Positions 52,220 through 59,921 of a DNA stretch of 64,000 nt are shown here, piece by piece. Below the pieces are notes generated by a model. The model was not told the DNA's origin, did not search any database, and saw only the letters and a list, made by a program, of their open reading frames with translations. Each line of letters starts with the position of its first letter. Positions within the stretch are counted from its first letter, which is position 1. The stretch covers positions 2,239,501 to 2,303,500 of the forward strand of contig NZ_HG322950.1 of the NCBI RefSeq assembly GCF_000689415.1, in the 5' to 3' direction. The position numbers and the translations under genes were made by a program. This stretch comes from Pseudomonas knackmussii B13 (GTDB taxonomy: Bacteria > Pseudomonadota > Gammaproteobacteria > Pseudomonadales > Pseudomonadaceae).

Positions 52220-53740
52220 ATGCCGGCACGCACTTACCGCCTGGCGCTGAGCTTTGTCGCCGCGCTGGGCGGCTGCACCCAGGTCGGCCCGGACTTCCAG
52301 CGGCCGCAGGATCCCTGGCTGCCGGGCTGGAGCACGCCAGCGCTGGAGGAGGGGAGCCACAGGGGCGTCGCCCCGGACTTCAGCCAGTGGTGGACGGTCT
52401 TCGCCGACCCGACCCTGGACGCGCTGATCGCCGAGGCCGACGCCAACAACACCAGCCTGCGCGTGGCCGGCCTGCGCATCGTCGAGGCACGCGCGCAACT
52501 GGAAATCGCCCAGACCGGACGCTACCCGCAGCTGCAGCAGCTGAGCGCCGAGAGCCTCTACCTCAAGCAGAACCAGTCCGGCGCGCCCAGCGCTCGCGAC
52601 TCGGTGTTCTGGCAGTCGAGCCTGGGCGCCAACGTCGGCTGGGAAATCGACTTCTGGGGCCGCTTCAGCCGCGCCATCGAATCCGCCGACGCGGTCTACT
52701 TCGCCTCCCAGGCCAACTACGCCGACGCCATGCTGCTGATGCGCGCGCAGGTGGCCGATACCTACTTCGGCCTGCGCACCGCCGAGGCGCGCCTGGACAT
52801 CGCCCGCGAGAACGCCAGGCGCCAGGAGCGCAGCCTGGAGATCACCGAGCGTCTGTTCCGCCACGGCGAGAACGACGAGCTGGACTGGCAACAGGCGCGC
52901 ACCCAGTACCTGGCGACGAAGGCGACCATCCCCGAATTCGAGAACCAGGTGAACGCCCTGCGCAACGTGCTCTGCTCGCTGCTCGGCCGCCCGCCGGGGC
53001 CGATGCCCGAGCTTGCCGCACGCCACGGCCAGTTGCCGCTGCCCGACGGCGCGGTGCTGCAGGACGTACCGGCCAGCCTGCTGCAGCGCCGCCCGGACAT
53101 CCGCGCCGCCGAGCAGGCGGTGGCGGCGCAGTCGGCGCTGGTCGGCGTCGCCGAGGCTGACCTCTATCCGTCAATCAGCCTGCTCGGCAGCATCGGCTGG
53201 ACCTTCGTCTCGGCGCACAACCTGCCCGACAGCTTCAACCTCGCCGCCGGGCCAAGCCTGATCTGGAACCCGTTCGACTACGGCCGGCGCGAGAACGCCG
53301 TGCGCGTCGAGGACGCGCGCCTGCAGCAACTGATCGAGCTCTACCACCAGGACGTGCGCGAAGCCGCGCGCGAGGCCGACGACGCCGCCAGCGGCCTGGT
53401 CCGCGCAGTGCAGAGCGCGAATATCCGCCAGGAGGCCTCGCAGGCCGCACAGCGCTCGCTGAACCTGGCGAGCTCGCAGTACCGCGAAGGCTTTGCCGAC
53501 TTCCAGCGCGTGCTCGACGCCCAGCAACTTCTGCTGACCCAGCAGGACGGCTACCTGGTCAGCCGCGGCAACGCGGTGAGCAACCTGGTGGCGCTGTACA
53601 AGGCCCTCGGCGGCGGCTGGGACAGCAAGCGCCCACCCGTCGATGCGGCGACCCGCAAGCAGATGCAGCAACGAACCGACTGGGGCGACCTGCTCGACGA
53701 GCCGGCCCCGACGAGCCAGGACAAGGGTGAAGGGAAATGA
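52220..53740 (+). CDS. Outer-membrane efflux channel, OprM/NodT family lipoprotein
   Basis: A 506-residue TolC-superfamily protein with a lipobox (FVAALGGC, Cys near residue 19) and the family opening VGPDFQRP. Two OEP repeats follow, with typical coiled-coil stretches (QVADTYFGLRTAEARLDIARENARR) and the RRPDIRAAEQAVAAQSALVGVAEADLYPSISL signature. It is the outer part of the tripartite pump with the HlyD-like and DUF2955 proteins. Its stop overlaps the HlyD start (ATGA). Confidence 0.93.
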   Translation: MPARTYRLALSFVAALGGCTQVGPDFQRPQDPWLPGWSTPALEEGSHRGVAPDFSQWWTVFADPTLDALIAEADANNTSLRVAGLRIVEARAQLEIAQTGRYPQLQQLSAESLYLKQNQSGAPSARDSVFWQSSLGANVGWEIDFWGRFSRAIESADAVYFASQANYADAMLLMRAQVADTYFGLRTAEARLDIARENARRQERSLEITERLFRHGENDELDWQQARTQYLATKATIPEFENQVNALRNVLCSLLGRPPGPMPELAARHGQLPLPDGAVLQDVPASLLQRRPDIRAAEQAVAAQSALVGVAEADLYPSISLLGSIGWTFVSAHNLPDSFNLAAGPSLIWNPFDYGRRENAVRVEDARLQQLIELYHQDVREAAREADDAASGLVRAVQSANIRQEASQAAQRSLNLASSQYREGFADFQRVLDAQQLLLTQQDGYLVSRGNAVSNLVALYKALGGGWDSKRPPVDAATRKQMQQRTDWGDLLDEPAPTSQDKGEGK

Positions 53741-54852
53741 GCGAAACCACCGAAGCGCCAGCGCCGAAGAAAGCCGCACCCGCCGCGTCGCCCGACCGCG
53801 GGATCAAGGGCGTGCTGATCCTGATCGCCCTGAGCCTGTTCTGGTACCTGCTCGCCGACCGCTTCACGCCCTACACCCAGCAGGCGCGCCTGCAGGCCTA
53901 CGTGGTGCCGGTGAGCGCCGAGGTGGCCGGCCAGGTGAAGCGCGTGGCGGTGGGCAACAACCAGGAAGTGCGCAAGGGCGACGTGCTTTTTGAACTCGAC
54001 CAGGAGCAGTACCGCATCGCCCTGGCGCGCGCCGAGGCGGACCTGGAAACGGTGCGCCGGCAGATAGGCGCGAGCACCGCCGGGATCGACTCGGCGCAGG
54101 CCTCGCTGGCCGCCGCGCAAGCCAACGAGCGCAAGGCACGGCAGGACGCCGAACGGCTGCAGCGGCTGTACCAGGAAGACCCCGGCACGGTGTCCGTGCG
54201 CCGCCTGGAAAGCTCCCAGGCCACCCGCGAACAGGCGGCCAGCCAGGTGGCGGCGGCCCGCGCGGAAGTCGAGCGGGCGCGCGAGCAGCAGGGCGGCAAC
54301 GAGGCCGAAAACGCCCAACTGCGCAGCGCCGCGGCGAACGTCGAGAAGGCCCGGCTGGACCTCGCCCGGACCCAGGTGCGCGCGGACTCGAACGGCCTGA
54401 TCACCGACCTGCGCACCGACGTCGGCCACTACGTAGGCCCCGGCAGCCCGGTGATGACGCTGATCGCCATCCACGACCTGTGGATCAGCGCCGACATGAC
54501 CGAGAACAACCTCGGCCACTTGCGCCAGGGCACGCCGGTGCTGGTCGTGCTCGATGCGCTGCCGGGGAAAGTCCTGCACGGGAGCATCCGCAGCATCGGC
54601 TACGGCGTGAGCGTGGGGCAGAGCGCGCCGCCGGGTTCGCTGCCGACGGTGCAGAACAGCCGTGAGTGGCTGCGCTCGGCGCAGCGCTTCCCGGTGATCG
54701 TGGGGCTCGATCGCGACCAGTTGCCGGGGCCCGAGAACCTGCGTGTCGGCGGCCAGGCCGAGGTCATGGCGCTGCCCACTGAGGGCAATCCGCTGAACCT
54801 GCTCGGCCGGCTGTTCATGTGGCTGATGAGCTGGCTGTCGTATGCCTATTGA
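53737..54852 (+). CDS. HlyD/EmrA-type membrane-fusion protein
   Basis: A 371-residue adaptor with one N-terminal membrane helix (IKGVLILIALSLFWYLLA), a biotinyl-lipoyl half (VVPVSAEVAGQVKRVAVGNNQEVRKGDVLFELD), a long Ala/Glu/Arg-rich coiled coil (residues 105-200) and the second lipoyl half. It links the inner-membrane DUF2955 protein to the OprM-like channel. Both neighbours overlap it, by 4 bp upstream and 11 bp downstream. Confidence 0.92.
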   Translation: MSETTEAPAPKKAAPAASPDRGIKGVLILIALSLFWYLLADRFTPYTQQARLQAYVVPVSAEVAGQVKRVAVGNNQEVRKGDVLFELDQEQYRIALARAEADLETVRRQIGASTAGIDSAQASLAAAQANERKARQDAERLQRLYQEDPGTVSVRRLESSQATREQAASQVAAARAEVERAREQQGGNEAENAQLRSAAANVEKARLDLARTQVRADSNGLITDLRTDVGHYVGPGSPVMTLIAIHDLWISADMTENNLGHLRQGTPVLVVLDALPGKVLHGSIRSIGYGVSVGQSAPPGSLPTVQNSREWLRSAQRFPVIVGLDRDQLPGPENLRVGGQAEVMALPTEGNPLNLLGRLFMWLMSWLSYAY

Positions 54853-55858
54853 GCTGCGTCGCCTGCGCGCGTTGCGCCTGGCCTGGGGCACCGCGCTGAC
54901 CCTGGCGGCGAGCTTCGGCGTGGGCTTGCCGGTGCCGTTCCTGGCGCCGGTGCTGGCGGTGCTGCTGCTGGCCATGCGCGCCCAGGCGCTGCCACTGCGT
55001 GCGGCGCCGGCTCTCGCGCTGCTGGTGCTGTTCAGCGCTGGCAGCGGCCTGCTGCTGATCCCGCTGCTGCGCAACGCACCGGCAAGCGGCGTGCTGCTGG
55101 TCGGCCTTGGATTGTTCCTCTGCTTCCGCTACCTGCTGCAGGGCGGCAACGGCCTGCTGGCGAACCTGCTGGTGATCGGCCTGAGCATGGTTTCCGCCGC
55201 CGGCACCGGCGACTTCACCCTGGCGCTCTCGGTGGTCGAGGCGCTGGCCAAGGGCATGCTGCTGGCCGTCCTCGGCGCGGTCGTGGCCCACGTGCTCTTC
55301 CCCGAACCCGCCGATGCGCCGGCACCGCCAGTGCCGCCACGGCTGGATGCCGGGGAGGTCAACTGGATCGCCCTGCGCGCCACCCTGGTGGTGATGCCGG
55401 CCTTCCTCCTGGCGCTGATCGCCCCTGACCAGTTCATGCCGCTGATCATGAAAGCGATGAGCCTGGGCCAGCAGACCTGCGAAACCCGCGCCCGCCACGC
55501 CGCCCGCGAACTGGTCGGCTCGACCCTGCTGGCCGGGCTGCTGGCGATCCTGCTGTGGGGCGGCCTGAGCCTGTTCGTCCACCTCTGGATGTTCTTCCTC
55601 TGGACCCTGCTGTTCATCCTCTGGCAGTCCCGCCGTCTCTACCAGGCGGTGCCGAACCGCCAGACCCCGGCCTACTGGGTCGGCTGCATGACCACCATGC
55701 TCATCCTGCTCGGCCAATCGGTGCAGGACAGCGAAGCAGGCCAGGACGTCTACCGCGCCTTCGCCATCCGCATGGCGCTGTTCCTGGCGGTGTCGCTGTA
55801 CGCCAGCGCGATGGTGGTGTGGATCGACAGCCGCAGGGCGCGGGTGAGGGTGGCCTAG
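54842..55858 (+). CDS. DUF2955/FUSC-like membrane efflux protein
   Basis: A 338-residue inner-membrane protein with about ten hydrophobic segments in two repeats of five, separated by a short loop (FPEPADAPAPPVPPRLDAGE). DUF2955 proteins replace the AaeB-type pump in aromatic-acid and toxic-compound efflux sets. It overlaps the HlyD-like gene by 11 bp. The three-part pump is clear, but the substrate is not. No obvious terminator follows. Confidence 0.87.
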   Translation: MPIELRRLRALRLAWGTALTLAASFGVGLPVPFLAPVLAVLLLAMRAQALPLRAAPALALLVLFSAGSGLLLIPLLRNAPASGVLLVGLGLFLCFRYLLQGGNGLLANLLVIGLSMVSAAGTGDFTLALSVVEALAKGMLLAVLGAVVAHVLFPEPADAPAPPVPPRLDAGEVNWIALRATLVVMPAFLLALIAPDQFMPLIMKAMSLGQQTCETRARHAARELVGSTLLAGLLAILLWGGLSLFVHLWMFFLWTLLFILWQSRRLYQAVPNRQTPAYWVGCMTTMLILLGQSVQDSEAGQDVYRAFAIRMALFLAVSLYASAMVVWIDSRRARVRVA

Positions 55859-56050
55859 GGGACCTTCGGCTCGATGTGGATCGCTACTTGTGCGTTGCCG
55901 GCAGCGTCAGCGGGGGCGCCTCGCTTTCTGTCAAAAGTTTCAGGTTGCCGGGAGCGGGATGCCAGGGGGCTCTGGATAAGCTGATTCCAAGCCTAGAGCT
56001 TGAGCCGACACCGGGCGGTGCCGGCAGTCCCCGAAACAGGAGTGTTTGCC

Positions 56051-56266
56051 ATGAAAACTCTCAGAATTGCCCTGATCGCCACCCTGCTGGGTGTTTCTGC
56101 GGCGGCGATGGCGGAAGACGGCGGCGACCGGGTCGTCGCGCAAATGGATGCCCTGCGTCACACGGCAATGCAGCATTACGCGCAGGTCGAGCAGATGCAT
56201 GCCCATGCCCAGGCAGTGGCCAGCAACCAGGGTCAGGCTGCGCATCGGGTAGAGCACACCAACTGA
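56051..56266 (+). CDS. Small secreted His/Met-rich protein
   Basis: A 71-residue protein with a Sec signal (MKTLRIALIATLLGVSAAAMA) and a mature part of about 50 residues rich in His, Met and Gln (MDALRHTAMQHYAQVEQMHAHAQ). The spacing of His and Met could bind a soft metal such as copper. AGGAG lies 9 nt before this ATG, which is preferred over an in-frame ATG at 56000. It lies next to two response regulators and a kinase. I do not recognise a named family. Confidence 0.72.
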   Translation: MKTLRIALIATLLGVSAAAMAEDGGDRVVAQMDALRHTAMQHYAQVEQMHAHAQAVASNQGQAAHRVEHTN

Positions 56267-56280
56267 ACGTGAGCGTTCAG
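56263..56280. repeat. Inverted repeat over the end of the small secreted-protein gene
   Basis: The arms ctgaacg and cgttcag overlap the stop codon. With no T-run it is a weak terminator candidate. Confidence 0.4.
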
Positions 56281-56405
56281 CAAGACCGGGCTGGTTGGCG
56301 TTCTGCCGGGCGCGCGCTGTGAGCGACGCGACCGGTCGAGGGCTGCGATTCCACCAGTCCTCTCGCAGGAGCGGGCGAGCCGTGCGGCCACCGCTGCCTG
56401 CCTTG

Positions 56406-56457
56406 GCGGGCGCCAGGCGCCCGCGGCGTGGACACCAGCGTGCGCCGTGTGTCCACG
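56406..56457. terminator. Two adjacent hairpins between convergent genes
   Basis: gcgggcg/cgcccgc (56406-56424) and cgtggacac/gtgtccacg (56427-56457) lie between the small secreted-protein gene and the convergent response regulator. They lack T-runs but are well placed to end both transcripts. Confidence 0.45.
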
Positions 56458-56471
56458 CGGAGCGAGGTCGC

Positions 56472-57197
56472 TCATGGCTCGTCGGCGTTGTTCGCAAGGC
56501 CAGGGCTTTGGGCCGCGGCGGGAATGTCCAGCCGGTAGCCGGCGCCCGGAATGGTCACGATCAGCGACGGCTCGAATCCCTGGTCGAGCTTGCGGCGCAG
56601 GCGATGGATATGGTTGTCGATGACATTGTCGTTGGGGTCGAAGTCGTAGTCCCAGGCGCTTTCCAGCAGCATCGTGCGGGTGACGACCTGGCCGTGGTGA
56701 AGCATGAGTTTCTCCAGGATCAGCGTTTCGCGCGGGCCAAGCGCAATGCTGCGGCCACGGCGAATGGCCAGGTGCTGGGAGCGGTCCAGTTGCAGCTCGC
56801 CGACCTGCAGCCGCCCCGGGCTGTTTCCCGGCGCAGGGTTGCGGGGCCGCAGCAAGGTTTCCAGGTGGGCGAGTACCTCGATGAACGCATAAGGCTTCGC
56901 CAGGTAGGCGTCGCAACCAGCCTGCAGCCCTTCGACGCGCTGCTCCGTTGAGGCCAGGGCACTGAGCATCAGCACGGGAAGCGCTTCGCCCTGGCGGCGC
57001 AATTCCCGAGCCACCGCCAGGCCGTCCATGACCGGCAGGCGGCGGTCCACCACGGCGACGTCGTAGATGCCCTCCAGCGCCATGGCCAACCCGGTTGCGC
57101 CGTCCCCGGCGACGTCGACGACGTGCCCGGCCTCGGTCAGGCCGCGGCGCAAGTGGGCGGACGTGCGCTTGTCGTCCTCGATCAGGAGAATTCGCAA
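56472..57197 (-). CDS. OmpR-family response regulator, divergent paralogue
   Basis: A 241-residue regulator: receiver domain (LLIEDDKRT, phospho-acceptor Asp in AVVDRRLP, Lys in YLAKPY) and a C-terminal winged HTH (VVTRTMLLESAWDYDFDPNDNVIDNHIHRLRRKL). The start is TTG at 57197 with GAGGT 5 nt upstream. It has no kinase gene of its own. The usual GADDYLTKP segment reads GCDAYLAKP here. Its similarity to the regulator at 57335 shows the two are paralogues sharing a 137-bp divergent promoter region. Confidence 0.9.
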   Translation of the reverse strand: MRILLIEDDKRTSAHLRRGLTEAGHVVDVAGDGATGLAMALEGIYDVAVVDRRLPVMDGLAVARELRRQGEALPVLMLSALASTEQRVEGLQAGCDAYLAKPYAFIEVLAHLETLLRPRNPAPGNSPGRLQVGELQLDRSQHLAIRRGRSIALGPRETLILEKLMLHHGQVVTRTMLLESAWDYDFDPNDNVIDNHIHRLRRKLDQGFEPSLIVTIPGAGYRLDIPAAAQSPGLANNADEP

Positions 57198-57334
57198 ACG
57201 GACCTCGACAGGGGCGTGGATTCATCCGCCGGCGGCTTTGCGCAACGGCGAGACCGGACATTCTCAAACTAGGCTATCGGATGGAAACGCACCGTGCTGC
57301 GAGCATTGCCACCTCAGGAAAGTGCTGAACCGCC

Positions 57335-58027
57335 ATGACCCATGTACTGGTCGTCGAGGACGACCCTAAAACCTCGCGTGAAATCGAGTCGGCCCTGCAG
57401 GACCACGGTTTCGCAGTCACCGCGGTCGCCAACGGCCGCGACGGGCTGCTGCAGGCCGCCGCCGGCGGCTATGACCTCATCGTGCTCGACCGGATGCTGC
57501 CCGGCAGCCTGGATGGCCTGGGCGTGCTGACGGCGCTGCGGGCCTCGGGCGTGCTGACCCCGGTGCTGATCCTGAGCGCCCTCGGCAACCTCGACGAGCG
57601 CGTTCGCGGTCTGCGGGCCGGCGGCGACGACTACCTGACGAAGCCGTTCGAGTTCATCGAGCTGACCGCTCGCCTGGATGCCCTCAGTCGCCGCCACGGC
57701 CATTCGACGAACCAGCCCGCAGACAACCGGGTGCGCGTCGGCAACCTGGAGATCGACCTGCTGCGCCGGACGGTGCGCCGTGGCGAGCGGCAGGTGGACC
57801 TGCTGCCGCGCGAATACGCCCTGCTGGAATATCTCGCGCAGCATGTCGACCAGGTGGTGACGCGCACGATGCTCTTCGAGGCGGTCTGGAACTACCAGTA
57901 CGACGACCAGGCCAACGTCATCGACGTGCACATCGGCCGCTTGCGGCGCAAGCTCGATGGCGAGGGCGACGTCCCGCTGCTGCACACCATTCGCGGAGCC
58001 GGCTATGTTCTTCGCTCGCCTGAGTGA
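57335..58027 (+). CDS. OmpR-family response regulator
   Basis: A 230-residue regulator: receiver domain (VVEDDPKTS, phospho-acceptor in IVLDRMLP, GGDDYLTKPF) and a winged HTH ending in NVIDVHIGRLRRKLDGEGDVPLLHTIRGAGYVLR. It overlaps the kinase gene by 23 bp, so the two form a coupled two-component pair. Its divergent paralogue may be a second output of the same kinase. The signal is unknown; metal or membrane stress is a guess from the neighbours. Confidence 0.93.
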   Translation: MTHVLVVEDDPKTSREIESALQDHGFAVTAVANGRDGLLQAAAGGYDLIVLDRMLPGSLDGLGVLTALRASGVLTPVLILSALGNLDERVRGLRAGGDDYLTKPFEFIELTARLDALSRRHGHSTNQPADNRVRVGNLEIDLLRRTVRRGERQVDLLPREYALLEYLAQHVDQVVTRTMLFEAVWNYQYDDQANVIDVHIGRLRRKLDGEGDVPLLHTIRGAGYVLRSPE

Positions 58028-59372
58028 CGTTCCGCGCACCATCAGCTTCCGCACGGCGCTGATCTTCCTGGCGCTGTTCATCTGCTCGTTCCTGGCGCTG
58101 TTCGGTTACATCTACTGGCAGACCACCGGGTACCTGCTCAACGAGGTCGACGGCGAGCTGCATCGCGCCATCGAAATTCGCAGCCGGCAACCTGCGCCTG
58201 TGCGCCTGCAGGAGCTGATCGATCACGGCAAGGGCGATCCCGGCAACCTGGTGCCCTTCACGCTGTTCGATGCCGATGGCCATTCCGTCGTCGGCCCGTT
58301 GCAGGCCGTTCCGCGCTTCGAGCATTTCGACCAGCCCTACGAGTTCCGCTGGGCCGCCCCCGGCGGTCATGAACGGCCGTTGCGCTTCATCGCTCACCGC
58401 CTGGCGGACGGATCGACGCTGGTGGTGGCCGAGGATATCCGCGACATCCGCGAGTTCCACGAGCTGCTGGTGAACGCGCTGCTCTCCGGTGGGTTGCTGC
58501 TGCTCCTGGTCGGCCTCATCGGCGCGGTGGCGCTGGGGTATTCGGCGCGGCGCCGGCTGGACGGCCTGACCCGCTCGATCCGCCGAATCGTCGACGGCGA
58601 CCTGGGGCGCCGGCTTCCGGTGCGCGGCAATGGCGACGATATCGACCGTCTTTCCGAAGTGGTCAACGGCATGCTGGATGCCATCGAGCGCCTGATGGGC
58701 GAGCTGAAGGGCGTGTGCGACGACATCGCCCATGACTTGCGTACCCCGCTGACACGGCTGATCGGCGGCCTGGAGCGGGCGCGGCGCCATCGCCCGAGCG
58801 AAAGCGAATACGCAGAGGCCGTCGACGAGGCGCTGGAAGAGGCCAGGGGCCTGATGCAGACCTTCCGGGCGCTGTTGCGCATCTCCCAGATCGAGGTCGG
58901 CGCACGCCGCAGCGATTTCGCCGTGGTGGACCTGAACCGGATCGGGGCCGATGCCGTCGAGCTTTTCGAGCCGTTGGCGGAAGAGCGCGGCATACAGCTG
59001 CAATTCGTGGCCGCCGCCGCCCCGGCGTGCGTCGCCGGCGATGCGCAGTTGCTGTTCGATGCGACCTGCAACCTGGTCGACAACGCGCTCAAGTTCGCTC
59101 CCGTCGAGGGGCGGGTGGAAGTCCGGGTCATTGCCGAGGCCGGCCATAGCGGCTTGAGCGTCACCGACAACGGCCCGGGCATCGCCGCGCAGGAGCAGGA
59201 GGCGGTATTCCGCCGCCTGTATCGCGGCGAGGCCAGCCGCAACACGCCGGGCAACGGGCTGGGGCTGAGCATGGTCGCGGCCGTGGCGCGGCTCCATGAC
59301 ATGACCCTGGATATCCACGACGCACAGCCCGGCTGCCGCATGGAAATGATCGGCAAGGCGGTGGCCGGGTGA
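58005..59372 (+). CDS. Sensor histidine kinase
   Basis: A 455-residue inner-membrane kinase: two membrane helices (about residues 14-36 and 145-170) around a periplasmic sensor of about 110 residues, then HAMP, the dimerisation/phosphoacceptor helix DDIAHDLRTPLTRL and an HATPase domain with NLVDNALKF, DNGPGI and GNGLGLSMV. The ATG at 58005 is used because it gives a proper first membrane helix and a 23-bp overlap with the regulator; 57957 is in frame but improbable. Confidence 0.93.
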   Translation: MFFARLSDVPRTISFRTALIFLALFICSFLALFGYIYWQTTGYLLNEVDGELHRAIEIRSRQPAPVRLQELIDHGKGDPGNLVPFTLFDADGHSVVGPLQAVPRFEHFDQPYEFRWAAPGGHERPLRFIAHRLADGSTLVVAEDIRDIREFHELLVNALLSGGLLLLLVGLIGAVALGYSARRRLDGLTRSIRRIVDGDLGRRLPVRGNGDDIDRLSEVVNGMLDAIERLMGELKGVCDDIAHDLRTPLTRLIGGLERARRHRPSESEYAEAVDEALEEARGLMQTFRALLRISQIEVGARRSDFAVVDLNRIGADAVELFEPLAEERGIQLQFVAAAAPACVAGDAQLLFDATCNLVDNALKFAPVEGRVEVRVIAEAGHSGLSVTDNGPGIAAQEQEAVFRRLYRGEASRNTPGNGLGLSMVAAVARLHDMTLDIHDAQPGCRMEMIGKAVAG

Positions 59373-59400
59373 GTCCAACAGAGCGATGAGGGAGAGGCTT

Positions 59401-59778
59401 ATGTCTGCATGGCTGGTGTACGTGGCGATCGGCATCGCCAGTGGGGTTGCGGCGGGACTGTTCGGCGTGGGCGGTGGCCTGATCGTGGTACCGGCGCTGA
59501 TCTATTGGGCGGGCTTTTCCCAGCACATGGCGACCGGGACGTCGCTCGCGGTGCTGCTGCCGCCGATCGGCATCGCCGCGGCGTTCGAGTACTACCGCAA
59601 CGGCAACGTCGACGTGCCCGCGGCGATCCTGATCGCCATCACCATGTTCCTGGGCGCGTGGATTGGGGCGCGCCTCGCCAGCCACGTCAGCGGGCCGCAC
59701 CTGCGCCTGATGTTCGGACTCTTCGTTTGCTGCCTGGGCGTCTACCTCGTCTACGGCGCGTACGAGCGCCTGGGGTGA
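59401..59778 (+). CDS. Half-size TauE/SafE-family permease
   Basis: A 125-residue membrane protein with about four hydrophobic segments, equal to one repeat of the usual ~250-residue TauE/SafE permease (GVGGGLIVVPALIYWAG, then GAWIGARLASHV). Half-size members probably work as dimers. GGAGAGG precedes the ATG at 59401, preferred over 59386. It follows the kinase gene by 28 bp on the same strand. A TonB-receptor remnant begins right at its stop codon. Confidence 0.82.
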   Translation: MSAWLVYVAIGIASGVAAGLFGVGGGLIVVPALIYWAGFSQHMATGTSLAVLLPPIGIAAAFEYYRNGNVDVPAAILIAITMFLGAWIGARLASHVSGPHLRLMFGLFVCCLGVYLVYGAYERLG

Positions 59779-59914
59779 TCCGGGCCGCCTTCGGTACGGA
59801 CGAGCCCTGTACGTCGCCTCGGTGATCGTCGACGACAGCAACGGGCGCTACTACGAAGCGGCGCCAGGGCGCTCCTGGTACGCGGGGGCGGGGCTGGAAT
59901 ACCGCTTCCTCTAG
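59777..59914 (+). pseudogene. 3' remnant of a TonB-dependent receptor gene
   Basis: The frame ends in LYVASVIVDDSNGRYYEAA, then PGRSWYAGAGLEYRFL and a stop. This is the characteristic last beta-strand of a TonB-dependent outer-membrane receptor, including the terminal aromatic residue (Phe-Leu here). The homologous sequence begins abruptly at about 59777, at the stop of the TauE gene, so only about 45 codons remain of a gene normally of ~700. It is a non-functional relic marking a past deletion or rearrangement. Confidence 0.78.
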
Positions 59915-59921
59915 GCGTTGC

